NCBI GenBank assembly: GCA_046757645.1
Contig: JBHHYS010000026.1
Location: 1-30,951, forward strand
Reading direction: 5' to 3'
From: JBHHYS01 sp046757645
Lineage (GTDB): Bacteria > Acidobacteriota > Terriglobia > Acidiferrales > 2-02-FULL-67-57
DNA length: 30,951 bases
Shown here: piece after piece, positions 15,757 through 21,923 of the stretch
How positions within the stretch are numbered: position 1 is the stretch's first letter
Layout of the letters: the number at the start of each line of letters is the position of its first letter
Translations under genes and position numbers: made by a program
The notes under the pieces: model-generated
What the model was told of the DNA's origin: nothing
What the model saw: the letters and a program-made list of their open reading frames with translations, nothing else
Databases searched by the model: none

Positions 15757-15835
15757 CGGGACGTGGCGCAGCCTGGTTTAGCGCGCCTGCTTGGGGTGCA
15801 GGAGGTCACGGGTTCAAATCCCGTCGTCCCGACCA
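15757..15835 (+). tRNA. tRNA-Pro (anticodon GGG)
   Basis: The cloverleaf is complete. Acceptor CGGGACG pairs with CGTCCCG, the D arm is GCGC...GCGC, and the anticodon stem CCTGC/GCAGG holds TTGGGGT with GGG at 15793-15795. The T arm is CGGG-TTCAAAT-CCCG, and CCA is encoded at 15833-15835. The C1-G72 pair fits bacterial proline tRNA. T6 follows directly. Confidence 0.97.
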
Positions 15836-15868
15836 TTTTTTGTGCGCGGGGAGCAGGGCAACGACTCG

Positions 15869-16669
15869 ATGAGCAACATTCTGATCACCAACGACGACGG
15901 CATCCACTCCGACGGCCTGCTGGCCCTGGAGGAGGCGCTGCAGGAGATTGCCGCGGAAGTGTGGGTGGTGGCGCCGCTGGCGGAGATGAGCGCCTCCAGC
16001 CACTCGATTTCTTTGCAGCGCCCGGTGCGCTACGAGGAGCTGAGCGAGCGCAAGTTCGCCGTCGAAGGCACGCCCGCCGACGCCGTCATCGTGGCCCTGA
16101 ACAAATTGATGAAGGTGAAGCCCGACCTGGTCATTGCCGGGATCAACCGCGGCGGGAACATGGGCGAGAACGTGTTCTATTCGGGCACGCTGGCCGCCGC
16201 TTTCGAGGCAATGCTCAACCACCTACCGGCCTTCGCCATCTCGGTCGCCAGCCGCAGCGACTTCCAGTTTGAGGTGGCGTGCGGCTTTGCGGTGAAGCTG
16301 GCGGAGAAGATGTTGCGCGCCCCGCTGCCGCCGGGGGTGGTGCTGAACGTCAACGTTCCCGCGCCCTGGCGCAACAGCGTGCGCCTGACCCGGCAGTCGC
16401 AGAAAATCTCCAAGAACCATCTGGTGGAAAACATTGACCCGCGGGGGCGGAAGTACTTCTGGATTCACGAGCAGGTGGACCTCTCACAGATCGAGCCGGA
16501 CACGGACTACGCCGCCATACAGGCGGGCAGCATCTCGGTAACCCCCCTGCACACCGACCGTACCGAGCATCGCGCCCTGGAACAACTGCAACGCTGGGTG
16601 GAAGAGTTGAACCACTTCGCCGTAGCGGCGAGCCCGGCGCGGCGCCGCCTAGCGCCCACCGCGGACTAG
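15869..16669 (+). CDS. surE: 5'/3'-nucleotidase SurE (cytosolic)
   Basis: The 266-residue product starts MSNILITNDDG. The metal-binding NDDG is at 8-11, the MSASSHSISL segment follows, then GINRGGNMGENVFYSGT near residues 91-107, and SVTPLHTDRT toward the C-terminus. SurE hydrolyses nucleoside monophosphates and short polyphosphates. The length matches the usual 250 to 270. The start is the ATG 34 nt after the tRNA. It lacks a signal peptide, unlike the paralogue at 1-574. Confidence 0.95.
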   Translation: MSNILITNDDGIHSDGLLALEEALQEIAAEVWVVAPLAEMSASSHSISLQRPVRYEELSERKFAVEGTPADAVIVALNKLMKVKPDLVIAGINRGGNMGENVFYSGTLAAAFEAMLNHLPAFAISVASRSDFQFEVACGFAVKLAEKMLRAPLPPGVVLNVNVPAPWRNSVRLTRQSQKISKNHLVENIDPRGRKYFWIHEQVDLSQIEPDTDYAAIQAGSISVTPLHTDRTEHRALEQLQRWVEELNHFAVAASPARRRLAPTAD

Positions 16670-16715
16670 TGCCCTTCTAGCTTGTTCCGCCCCGGACTTT
16701 CCTTCCCTCCTCGCG

Positions 16716-16736
16716 CCGACAGGGTCGGGGCTTTTT
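16716..16736 (+). terminator. Intrinsic terminator after surE
   Basis: CCGAC (16716-16720), loop AGG, GTCGG (16724-16728), then GGC and T5 (16732-16736). It lies 47 nt past the surE stop. Confidence 0.7.
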
Positions 16737-16815
16737 GTCGCCTGGGAGCCGCCGGCAGGGTTTGGCTCGGCTGAGCTGGCTGCAACTGCACGGGCTGCAC
16801 GAGTTCTTAGCTTTC

Positions 16816-16824
16816 TGCTAGAAT
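16816..16824 (+). promoter_or_regulatory. Extended -10 promoter of tRNA-Pro(CGG)
   Basis: TGC followed by TAGAAT (16819-16824) is an extended -10 element; the -35 region is poor. The expected start is near 16831, 5 nt before the tRNA. Confidence 0.55.
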
Positions 16825-16835
16825 GGTTTTTCGGT

Positions 16836-16913
16836 CGGGGCGTGGCTCAGCCTGGTTAGAGCGCCCGGTTCGGGACCGGGAGGTCGGTGGTTCAAATCCA
16901 CTCGCCCCGACCA
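16836..16913 (+). tRNA. tRNA-Pro (anticodon CGG)
   Basis: Acceptor CGGGGCG pairs with CGCCCCG. The D arm reads GCTC...GAGC, anticodon stem CCCGG/CCGGG carries TTCGGGA with CGG at 16871-16873, the T arm reads GGTGG-TTCAAAT-CCACT, and CCA is encoded at 16911-16913. Its 3' two thirds are duplicated at 17210-17266. Confidence 0.97.
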
Positions 16914-16915
16914 TT
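16859..16915 (+). repeat. 57-nt direct repeat, copy 1 (inside tRNA-Pro)
   Basis: From GAGCGCCCGG to the CCATT after the tRNA, identical to 17210-17266, 351 nt downstream. This is the layout of an attachment-site duplication or a partial tRNA gene duplication. Confidence 0.9.
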
Positions 16916-16926
16916 CCTCCCCGGTT

Positions 16927-17211
16927 ATGCCTTATTTTGTGTACATTCTCTGCAGCGTTAAGGATGGCAAGCGGTACATCGGCTCAACGCGCAACCTAGG
17001 GGAGCGCCTTCGTCGCCATAGTCGAGGCGAGGTCAAGGCCACCAAGCATCGCAGGCCTTTGAAGCTTATTTACCTCGAAGAGCATGCAAGTCTGGGTCAG
17101 GCATTGGCTCGGGAAAAACTCCTGAAGAGCTGGGCGGGACGAATCGAGCTCGGCAGAATCCTCACCGCCAGGGGGCATGGCTCAGCCCCGAATGCGGGCA
17201 AGCTGGTTTGA
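16927..17211 (+). CDS. GIY-YIG nuclease superfamily protein (UPF0213/YhbQ-like)
   Basis: The 94-residue single-domain protein has FVYIL at 4-8, RYIGST at 16-21 and Arg at about 27-30 (ERLRRH). It then has the conserved acidic segment EEHASLGQALAREKLLKSW, the standard GIY-YIG order. Such small proteins are usually related to DNA repair or mobile nucleases; activity here is not proven. The gene starts 13 nt after tRNA-Pro(CGG) without a clear Shine-Dalgarno. Its last ten or so codons and stop run into a degenerate copy of that tRNA. The gene is thus sandwiched between a tRNA and its partial duplicate. Confidence 0.88.
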   Translation: MPYFVYILCSVKDGKRYIGSTRNLGERLRRHSRGEVKATKHRRPLKLIYLEEHASLGQALAREKLLKSWAGRIELGRILTARGHGSAPNAGKLV

Positions 17212-17264
17212 GCGCCCGGTTCGGGACCGGGAGGTCGGTGGTTCAAATCCACTCGCCCCGACCA
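17171..17264 (+). pseudogene. tRNA-Pro(CGG) pseudogene
   Basis: The 3' part is identical to the tRNA at 16836. The 5' part has G-G and A-C mismatches at the ends of the acceptor stem and a 16-nt insertion in the D loop (around 17187-17203, containing CCCG-AATG-CGGG). It should not fold as a working tRNA. It overlaps the end of the GIY-YIG gene. Confidence 0.8.
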
Positions 17265-17266
17265 TT
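17210..17266 (+). repeat. 57-nt direct repeat, copy 2
   Basis: Exact copy of 16859-16915. It begins within the GIY-YIG stop codon region and ends at the same CCATT. Confidence 0.9.
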
Positions 17267-17298
17267 TTCTTTCTATTCTCGGGCGGCTCTGAGGCTGG

Positions 17299-17328
17299 TT
17301 GCCTGCCGGCGGGCGCATTGAGTAGAAT
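17299..17328 (+). promoter_or_regulatory. Promoter of the acyP-apt operon
   Basis: TTGCCT (17299-17304), an 18-nt spacer and TAGAAT (17323-17328). The start of transcription is expected near 17335, only about 9 nt before the acyP ATG, and no Shine-Dalgarno is visible. The mRNA may be nearly leaderless. Confidence 0.5.
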
Positions 17329-17343
17329 CGCGGGCGCGCGGCC

Positions 17344-17637
17344 ATGGAGCAAGCGCGACGCTATATTGTCGAGGGTTCGGTGCAGGGGGTGGGTTTTCGG
17401 TTCTTTGTGGAGCGGGTGGCGCGGCAGTTGGGTGTGGCCGGCTACGTGAAGAACCTGCACGACGGTCGGGTGGAAGTCTATGCCATCGGCGCGGGCGAGC
17501 ACCTGGCCGAACTGAAGCGCCGGCTGGCCGAAGGCCCGCACGCGGCGCGCGTTCGCCGCGTGGAGGAAGAAGCGGCGGCGCCCGTGGAGCGCTACCGCGG
17601 CCACTTCAGTGTCGAGTTCGAGGGAGGGCTGTGGTGA
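17344..17637 (+). CDS. acyP: Acylphosphatase
   Basis: Acylphosphatase cleaves the carboxyl-phosphate bond of compounds such as acetyl phosphate. The 97-residue product carries VQGVGFRFF with catalytic Arg19 and GYVKNLHDGRVEVYA with Asn37, the two catalytic residues of the family. The length is normal. The stop overlaps the apt start (GTGA). Confidence 0.94.
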   Translation: MEQARRYIVEGSVQGVGFRFFVERVARQLGVAGYVKNLHDGRVEVYAIGAGEHLAELKRRLAEGPHAARVRRVEEEAAAPVERYRGHFSVEFEGGLW

Positions 17638-18161
17638 ACTCTGACCAGTTGAAAAAACTGATCCGGGAAGTCCCTGACTGGCCGAAGCCCGGCGTCCTCT
17701 TCTACGACATCACCACCCTGCTCAAAGACCCCCAGGGCTTTCGCGCCTTGATTGATAACCTCTACGACCATTATCACGGCCAGCCGGTGGACGTGGTGGC
17801 GGGGATAGAAGCCCGCGGGTTCATTTTCGGGCCGGCGCTGGCCTACCGATTGGGGGCGGGATTCGTGCCCGTCCGCAAGCCCAACAAGCTGCCCGCCCAG
17901 ACGGCAAAGGAAACCTACCAGCTCGAATACGGCACCGACGCGCTGGAGATTCACCAGGACGCCATTCAACCCGGCCAGCGGGTGCTGATCTGCGACGACC
18001 TGCTGGCGACCGGGGGAACGGCCTCGGCGGCTGCGCGGCTGGCCACGAAGCTGGGCGGGGCCGTAGTGGGCTGCGGGTTTGCCGTCGAACTCACCTTCCT
18101 CCACGGCCGCGAGAAACTCCCGGGCCTGGACGTTTTCTCCCTGCTGCAATACGATAAATAG
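17634..18161 (+). CDS. apt: Adenine phosphoribosyltransferase
   Basis: Apt salvages adenine to AMP using PRPP. The 175-residue product has VLFYDITTLLKDP near residue 21, RKPNKLPAQT at 81-90, and the PRPP loop VLICDDLLATGGTA at 117-130. The GTG at 17634 overlaps the acyP stop and follows GAGGGAGGG; an adjacent GTG at 17631 would add one residue. It is the second gene of the acyP operon. Confidence 0.95.
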   Translation: MNSDQLKKLIREVPDWPKPGVLFYDITTLLKDPQGFRALIDNLYDHYHGQPVDVVAGIEARGFIFGPALAYRLGAGFVPVRKPNKLPAQTAKETYQLEYGTDALEIHQDAIQPGQRVLICDDLLATGGTASAAARLATKLGGAVVGCGFAVELTFLHGREKLPGLDVFSLLQYDK

Positions 18162-18168
18162 AGAGGCG

Positions 18169-18654
18169 ATGGCCACGGCCGCCAGCCAAGAGATGCGCGC
18201 GCTGCTGCAGGAGTTTGTGGAGGCGCGCATTGACGCGCCGGAATTGTTTGCCCGGGCGGGAAAACTGCTCCCGGTGGGCGCCGACCCGAGCGAGGAACTC
18301 TTGGAGCTTCTGGCGGAAGCGGACTTGCAGTTGCGCCGGCCCACCGGCCGCCAGGCTTTTGTGCGCCGCATCGAGCAATTTGCCGAGCGCGAAACCTCCT
18401 ATGCGGAGCTGGATCTGTGGTGCTTCAGTCTGGGACAGACGGCGGCGCTCTCCCCCGAGGCGGGCCCAACGGCCGATCCGGAAGTTAACCTGCTGCGGGA
18501 AGTGGTGAACTGGATCGAGCAGTGGGAAGAGGAGGCGGCTCGGCCGGCGCCGGCGGGATTGCGTGAGTTCGCCCGGATTCTGGCGCAGGAGGCCGACCCG
18601 GTGCGGTGCCGCGACCGCCTGGAGGATGCGCTGGCCCGCTTCGCCGGCGACTAA
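18169..18654 (+). CDS. Conserved-looking acidic protein of unknown function
   Basis: The start is ATG 18169 with AGAGG just upstream, 7 nt after apt, so it is the third gene of that operon. The 161-residue product is acidic and helical, rich in Glu, Leu and Ala (for example SEELLELLAEADLQL and NWIEQWEEEAARP), with a single cysteine in the middle and one near the end. There is no signal peptide, membrane segment or motif I recognise. Codon use matches its neighbours. Confidence 0.72.
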   Translation: MATAASQEMRALLQEFVEARIDAPELFARAGKLLPVGADPSEELLELLAEADLQLRRPTGRQAFVRRIEQFAERETSYAELDLWCFSLGQTAALSPEAGPTADPEVNLLREVVNWIEQWEEEAARPAPAGLREFARILAQEADPVRCRDRLEDALARFAGD

Positions 18655-18706
18655 TTCCGTCCCCGCGCATCTCTTAAGTAAAACCAACCACGATGGGAGG
18701 CAGCCG

Positions 18707-19171
18707 ATGCCCGAGTTGATTCACCTGAGTAAATTCCGCATTGTCCAGGATCAGCGTCCCCTGCGCCGCGCCTACTTAGAAGGGTTCAAGGAGCCGATCG
18801 AGTTCGGCGTGCACGGCGGCATCAAGCATTTTTATAAGCTGGAGCCGGAGCGGGACGTGCCCTCCACGCTCGACTACGTGGTGGGGGCGGTGGCGGGGTG
18901 AATGACCGGCACACTGGCGGGCGCGCTGGAAGCGCGTCAAATCCCCTCCTACCCGGAAAAGTTGACCGCCGATGTGGAAGGCTTGATTGAGGCCGTGGAC
19001 GGCAAGCCCCGGATTACCCGCATCAAGGTTCACTACAACCTCAAAGTCCCCAAGGGCAAGAAGGCGCAGGCCGAGCGGGCCGTCGAGCTCCACGAGCAAC
19101 ACTGCCCGGTGTCGCAGTCGGTGCGCCGCGGCATCGAAATCGAATTCGACGGCACGGTGACCGAGGAGTAG
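18707..19171 (+). CDS. OsmC-family protein, probable selenoprotein (in-frame TGA read as selenocysteine)
   Basis: One reading frame runs from ATG 18707 (GGGAGG 6 nt upstream) to TAG 19171, interrupted only by TGA at 18899-18901, codon 65. Before it stands STLDYVVGAVAG and after it MTGTLAGALEARQIPSYPEK. In the OsmC/Ohr family this position is the reactive cysteine after an AlAG stretch, so TGA stands for Cys/Sec. The second family cysteine is kept: HEQHCPVSQS, Cys133. The family reduces peroxides using thiols. Downstream coding (IEAVDGKPRITRIKVHYNLKVP) is intact and conserved-looking, which argues against a decayed gene. OsmC-like selenoproteins were reported earlier from marine metagenomic data. 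Gene finders would report two short pieces (18707-18901 and 18902-19171). The alternative is a nonsense mutation. Confidence 0.8.
18920..18938 (+). promoter_or_regulatory. Candidate bacterial SECIS hairpin
   Basis: GGCGCGC (18920-18926), loop TGGAA (18927-18931) and GCGCGTC (18932-18938) form a 7-bp stem with one G-T pair. The loop begins 25 nt after the TGA and has G in its second position, matching the spacing and loop rule used for bacterial SECIS elements. The stem is GC-rich, so some pairing is expected by chance. Confidence 0.6.
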
Positions 19172-19176
19172 ATAAG

Positions 19177-19190
19177 CTAGGGCTTCCTAG
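19177..19190. terminator. Small hairpin between convergent OsmC and GIY-YIG genes
   Basis: CTAGG, loop GCTT, CCTAG; 5 bp, overlapping the GIY-YIG stop codon. No T tract. Weak terminator candidate. Confidence 0.25.
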
Positions 19191-19627
19191 GCACGCCCAC
19201 TCTCGAAGTGCCTTAGAATCCTCTCGATGGCACTTCGCTTGAAAAACCTGTCGAATTTCTCCCCCCAGCGCAGTCTCTTCCCTTGCCGATTCTGGTCAGG
19301 GAGTTCGTGATAGAGCCCACGAAACGCAGCAAGTAGAGCATCTTCTAGGTGCTGCCACGATCTCATTCCAGGCCTGGCACTGCACGAAACTATATGCACA
19401 TCCAACTTTCGGAGCCCACGTCTTTGGAGAACATTCTGAGCGCGGTAGGCAACGCTTTTAGCAATACGGTCAACACCTTTTCCCGTGGTACCAATATAGA
19501 CGATTCGTGATTTTCCATCTCGGTACTTCTGCGGCTTCGGAGCGGCCAACAAGTACACGAGGCGTTTCCTAGCCAGAATCCTTCGGTGGACAGTCATCGC
19601 TACCTTGGTGTTCAGGTGAATCTTCAT
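19187..19627 (-). CDS. GIY-YIG-like protein in a low-GC patch
   Basis: The start is ATG 19627 with GGAGG 8 nt upstream, giving 146 residues. LVYLLAAP (about 23-30) and IVYIGTTGKGVDRI (42-55) match the GIY and YIG strands and following Arg. RSWQHLEDALLAAF supplies the usual acidic residue, and a basic C-terminal helix region follows (GEKFDRFFKRSAIERILRHF). It is unrelated in detail to the GIY-YIG protein at 16927. Composition is clearly lower in GC than OsmC or ndh, pointing to transfer. The Shine-Dalgarno lies in a hairpin. A GTG at 19642 is a less likely start. Confidence 0.75.
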   Translation of the reverse strand: MKIHLNTKVAMTVHRRILARKRLVYLLAAPKPQKYRDGKSRIVYIGTTGKGVDRIAKSVAYRAQNVLQRRGLRKLDVHIVSCSARPGMRSWQHLEDALLAAFRGLYHELPDQNRQGKRLRWGEKFDRFFKRSAIERILRHFESGRA

Positions 19628-19633
19628 GCGCGT

Positions 19634-19658
19634 GTCCTCCACAAGAAGGCTGGAGGAC
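19634..19658 (-). promoter_or_regulatory. Hairpin covering the Shine-Dalgarno of the GIY-YIG gene
   Basis: On the minus strand GTCCTCCA (19658-19651), a 9-nt loop and TGGAGGAC (19641-19634) form a perfect 8-bp stem. The 3' arm contains the GGAGG used by ATG 19627. Pairing would hide the ribosome site, a plausible on/off control or an insulation against read-through. Confidence 0.55.
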
Positions 19659-19679
19659 GTCTCAGCGGTGTGTATCCGG

Positions 19680-19826
19680 CGGCTTTGAAAGCCGGTGCCC
19701 TCCTACGCCCACACACTAGTGCTCGGACAGAGGAAAGATTTCAATGATTCGGAGGTTCTTGCGTCAGGGCACGGCTTTAGCCGTGCCAAGAAGCAAACTT
19801 TCCCAGGGCTTTAGCCTCTGAGGGCC
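19680..19826. repeat. Cluster of short hairpins with GGCTTT..GCC cores
   Basis: CGGCTT/AAGCCG lies at 19680-19694. GGCACGGC (19768-19775), loop TTTA, GCCGTGCC (19780-19787) is a perfect 8-bp hairpin. A similar GGCTTTAGCC core lies at 19807-19816. The 251 nt between the GIY-YIG start and ndh hold these hairpins and no gene. They look like intergenic hairpin repeats. Confidence 0.55.
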
Positions 19827-19845
19827 TCTTTTCGCAGCAAGCCGA

Positions 19846-19868
19846 CGACGAAGACTGCTGCTTCGTCG
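19846..19868 (-). terminator. Hairpin just past the ndh stop
   Basis: CGACGAAG (19846-19853), 7-nt loop, CTTCGTCG (19861-19868): a perfect 8-bp stem starting 10 nt after the ndh stop. No T tract follows on the minus strand, so it is a possible factor-dependent or weak terminator. Confidence 0.45.
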
Positions 19869-19878
19869 CCGCTACCAC

Positions 19879-21180
19879 TCACCGTTCTGTCAGGGCGCGG
19901 TCGGGGTGGCAGAGGCGGCAACGGCCCGGCCGCCGGATGATCGAGGTGTCGCGGGGGAAAAGCGTGGCCAGGCTCCAGTCCAGCGCCACCTGAAGCTGTT
20001 TCTTCAGCCCGACCAGCTTCCAGAGGTGGATGGTGTTCCAGATCAGCCAGGCCGCGTAGCCGGAGAGCTTGAATCCCTTTACGTTGACCACCGCATAGTT
20101 CATCCCCAGGGACACCAGCATCCCCTTGGGCTCAAACTCGAAGCGGATGTAGGTCTGGTTCGAGACGGCTCGGACCACATTCTCCGCCGCCAGCCGGGCT
20201 TGCTCGATGGCCAAGGGAGCAATCTGCGGCGTTTGCTCCGGCGGGGCCCCGCGCACCACGGCGTTATCGCCGATGGCGAAGACCCGGGGGTAATCGGGCA
20301 GGTGGAGTTGCGGCGTAACCAGCAGCCGCCCGGCTTGGGTTTTCGCCACCGGCAGCGACTCCAGCAAGGGATGGGCGCGCACGCCCGCGGTCCAGATCAC
20401 CAGCGCGGCTTCAATCGTTTCTTTTTCTTTGCCGCCCAGTTCCACCCGCCCCGGCGCCACCCGCGTGACCCGCGCCTGCGTGCGCAGTTCGATTCCGGCA
20501 CGTTCGAGCTTGCGGCGAGCGCGGGCGGCGAGGTCTGGGTCAACGCCCACCAGAATGTCCGAGGTAGCCTCCAGCAGCACCAGCTTGACCTCATCCAGAG
20601 GGATGCCCCGGTAGCGGGGCCCGACGTGGCGGTAGATGAGGTCGTGCAGCTCGGCCACCAGCTCCACCCCGGTGTAGCCGCCCCCCACGATCACGAAGGT
20701 CAGGAGCTGGCGCCGCGCCTCGGCGTCCGACTCGTGGTCGGCATGCTCGAGGAGATCCAGAATGTGGTCGCGCAGCACCACGGCGTCCTCCAGGCTGTGC
20801 ACGGTGTAGCAGTACTCAGCCCCTTCGACGCCGAAAAAGCTGGGCACACTCCCCAGAGCGATGACCAGATGGTCGTAGGAGAGCGGCCCGGCCGAGGTAC
20901 TGACCCGTCGGTTGGCCAGATCGAGCCCGGTCACTCGCGCCCGCAGGAAGCGGAAGCGGCGGTGGCGGCGGATGTCGCGGATGCTTTGCACAATGTGGCG
21001 GGGCTCGATATAGGAGGAGACGATTTGCGGCAGCAGGGGGGTGAAGAGGAAAAAGTTGTTCTCGCTGACCAGCAAGAGCTCGGCTGCGGGGCCGTCGCGG
21101 AAGCGCCGCTCCAGTTCCACCACTGCTTCCAGGCCGCCGAAGCCGGCGCCCAACACCACGATGCGGGCGGGGCGGCTCAT
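19879..21180 (-). CDS. ndh: Type II NADH dehydrogenase (NDH-2 family)
   Basis: The 433-residue flavoprotein has an FAD-binding GAGFGG at 11-16 and an NAD-binding GGGYTG at 166-171. The AIGD segment (VFAIGDNAVV) and the membrane-binding C-terminal region (KGFKLSGYAAWLIWNTIHLWKLVGLKKQLQV) follow. NDH-2 passes electrons from NADH to quinones without pumping protons. The ATG at 21180 lies 2 nt after the rlmB stop, so the two are coupled; longer frames upstream overlap rlmB and are rejected. The tail RPGRCRLCHPDRALTER has a CxxC pair not needed for the core fold. Confidence 0.9.
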   Translation of the reverse strand: MSRPARIVVLGAGFGGLEAVVELERRFRDGPAAELLLVSENNFFLFTPLLPQIVSSYIEPRHIVQSIRDIRRHRRFRFLRARVTGLDLANRRVSTSAGPLSYDHLVIALGSVPSFFGVEGAEYCYTVHSLEDAVVLRDHILDLLEHADHESDAEARRQLLTFVIVGGGYTGVELVAELHDLIYRHVGPRYRGIPLDEVKLVLLEATSDILVGVDPDLAARARRKLERAGIELRTQARVTRVAPGRVELGGKEKETIEAALVIWTAGVRAHPLLESLPVAKTQAGRLLVTPQLHLPDYPRVFAIGDNAVVRGAPPEQTPQIAPLAIEQARLAAENVVRAVSNQTYIRFEFEPKGMLVSLGMNYAVVNVKGFKLSGYAAWLIWNTIHLWKLVGLKKQLQVALDWSLATLFPRDTSIIRRPGRCRLCHPDRALTER

Positions 21181-21182
21181 CA

Positions 21183-21917
21183 CTACACCAACCCTTTGGC
21201 CTGGCGCTGGCGTCGGGCTTCGTAGAGTACCACTCCGGCGGCCACGGCGACGTTGAGCGACCCAATGGTTCCGACGGTGGGGATGGAGACCACGAAGTCG
21301 CACTTCCCTCGCACGTGCTCGTGCAGGCCCTTGCCCTCGCCGCCGAGGACCACGCCCAGGGGTCCGGTTAAATCCACCTGGGTAAATCGCTGCGGGGCGC
21401 GCTCGTCGAGCCCCACCAGCCAGCAGCCGGCTGCTTTGAGGCGTTGGAGTGCCCGGCCGAGGTTGGTGACCCGCGCCACGGGAATATGTTCACTGGCCCC
21501 GGCGGACGTCTTCTCCACCGTCGGGGTGACGCTCGCTGCGCGCCGCTCAGGCAGTACCACCCCGTCAACCCCGGCGCAATATGCGGTGCGCAGGATGGCG
21601 CCCAGGTTGCGGGGGTCTTCCACACCGTCGAGCAGCAGGAAGAGGGCAGGGGCGTGCGCCTGGGCGATCAGCTCTTCCAGCTCGGTGTAGTGCTTGCTGC
21701 CTGCCAGTGCCGCCACGCCCTGGTGCTTGCGCGTGCCGGTGAAGCGGTCGAGTTCAGCGCGGCTGACGAAGCGCACCGGGATGTTGGCCGCCTGCGCCGC
21801 CGCCACAATCTTGTGCACTCGTGCCCGCAAAGCGGGACGGGCGACCAGCACTCGCTCGAGCGGCCGCGCGGCACCCAGGGCGTGCTCCACGGGATGAAGG
21901 CCATAGAGAATCGCCAT
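21183..21917 (-). CDS. rlmB: 23S rRNA (guanosine-2251-2'-O-) methyltransferase RlmB
   Basis: This SpoU-type methyltransferase has 244 residues. An L30e-like N-terminal domain (LYGLHPVEHAL) is followed by the three SPOUT motifs: LLDGVEDPRNLGAILRTA (about 95-112, Asn104), VLGGEGKGL (190-198, Glu194) and IPTVGTIGSLNVAVAAG (212-228, Ser220 and Asn222). All catalytic and knot residues are present. RlmB methylates G2251 in the peptidyl-transferase P loop. Its position directly after a tRNA-synthetase-like gene (6-nt gap) mirrors cysS-rlmB pairs elsewhere. Confidence 0.92.
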   Translation of the reverse strand: MAILYGLHPVEHALGAARPLERVLVARPALRARVHKIVAAAQAANIPVRFVSRAELDRFTGTRKHQGVAALAGSKHYTELEELIAQAHAPALFLLLDGVEDPRNLGAILRTAYCAGVDGVVLPERRAASVTPTVEKTSAGASEHIPVARVTNLGRALQRLKAAGCWLVGLDERAPQRFTQVDLTGPLGVVLGGEGKGLHEHVRGKCDFVVSIPTVGTIGSLNVAVAAGVVLYEARRQRQAKGLV

Positions 21918-21923
21918 CGCAAC

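Noticed and set aside
17171..17264. A third functional proline tRNA
   Set aside because: Acceptor-stem mismatches and a 16-nt D-loop insertion; kept as a pseudogene.
18707..19171. Reading the OsmC gene as a simple nonsense pseudogene or as two separate genes
   Set aside because: The stop falls exactly on the catalytic cysteine codon, the rest is intact, and a SECIS-like hairpin follows; still possible but less likely.
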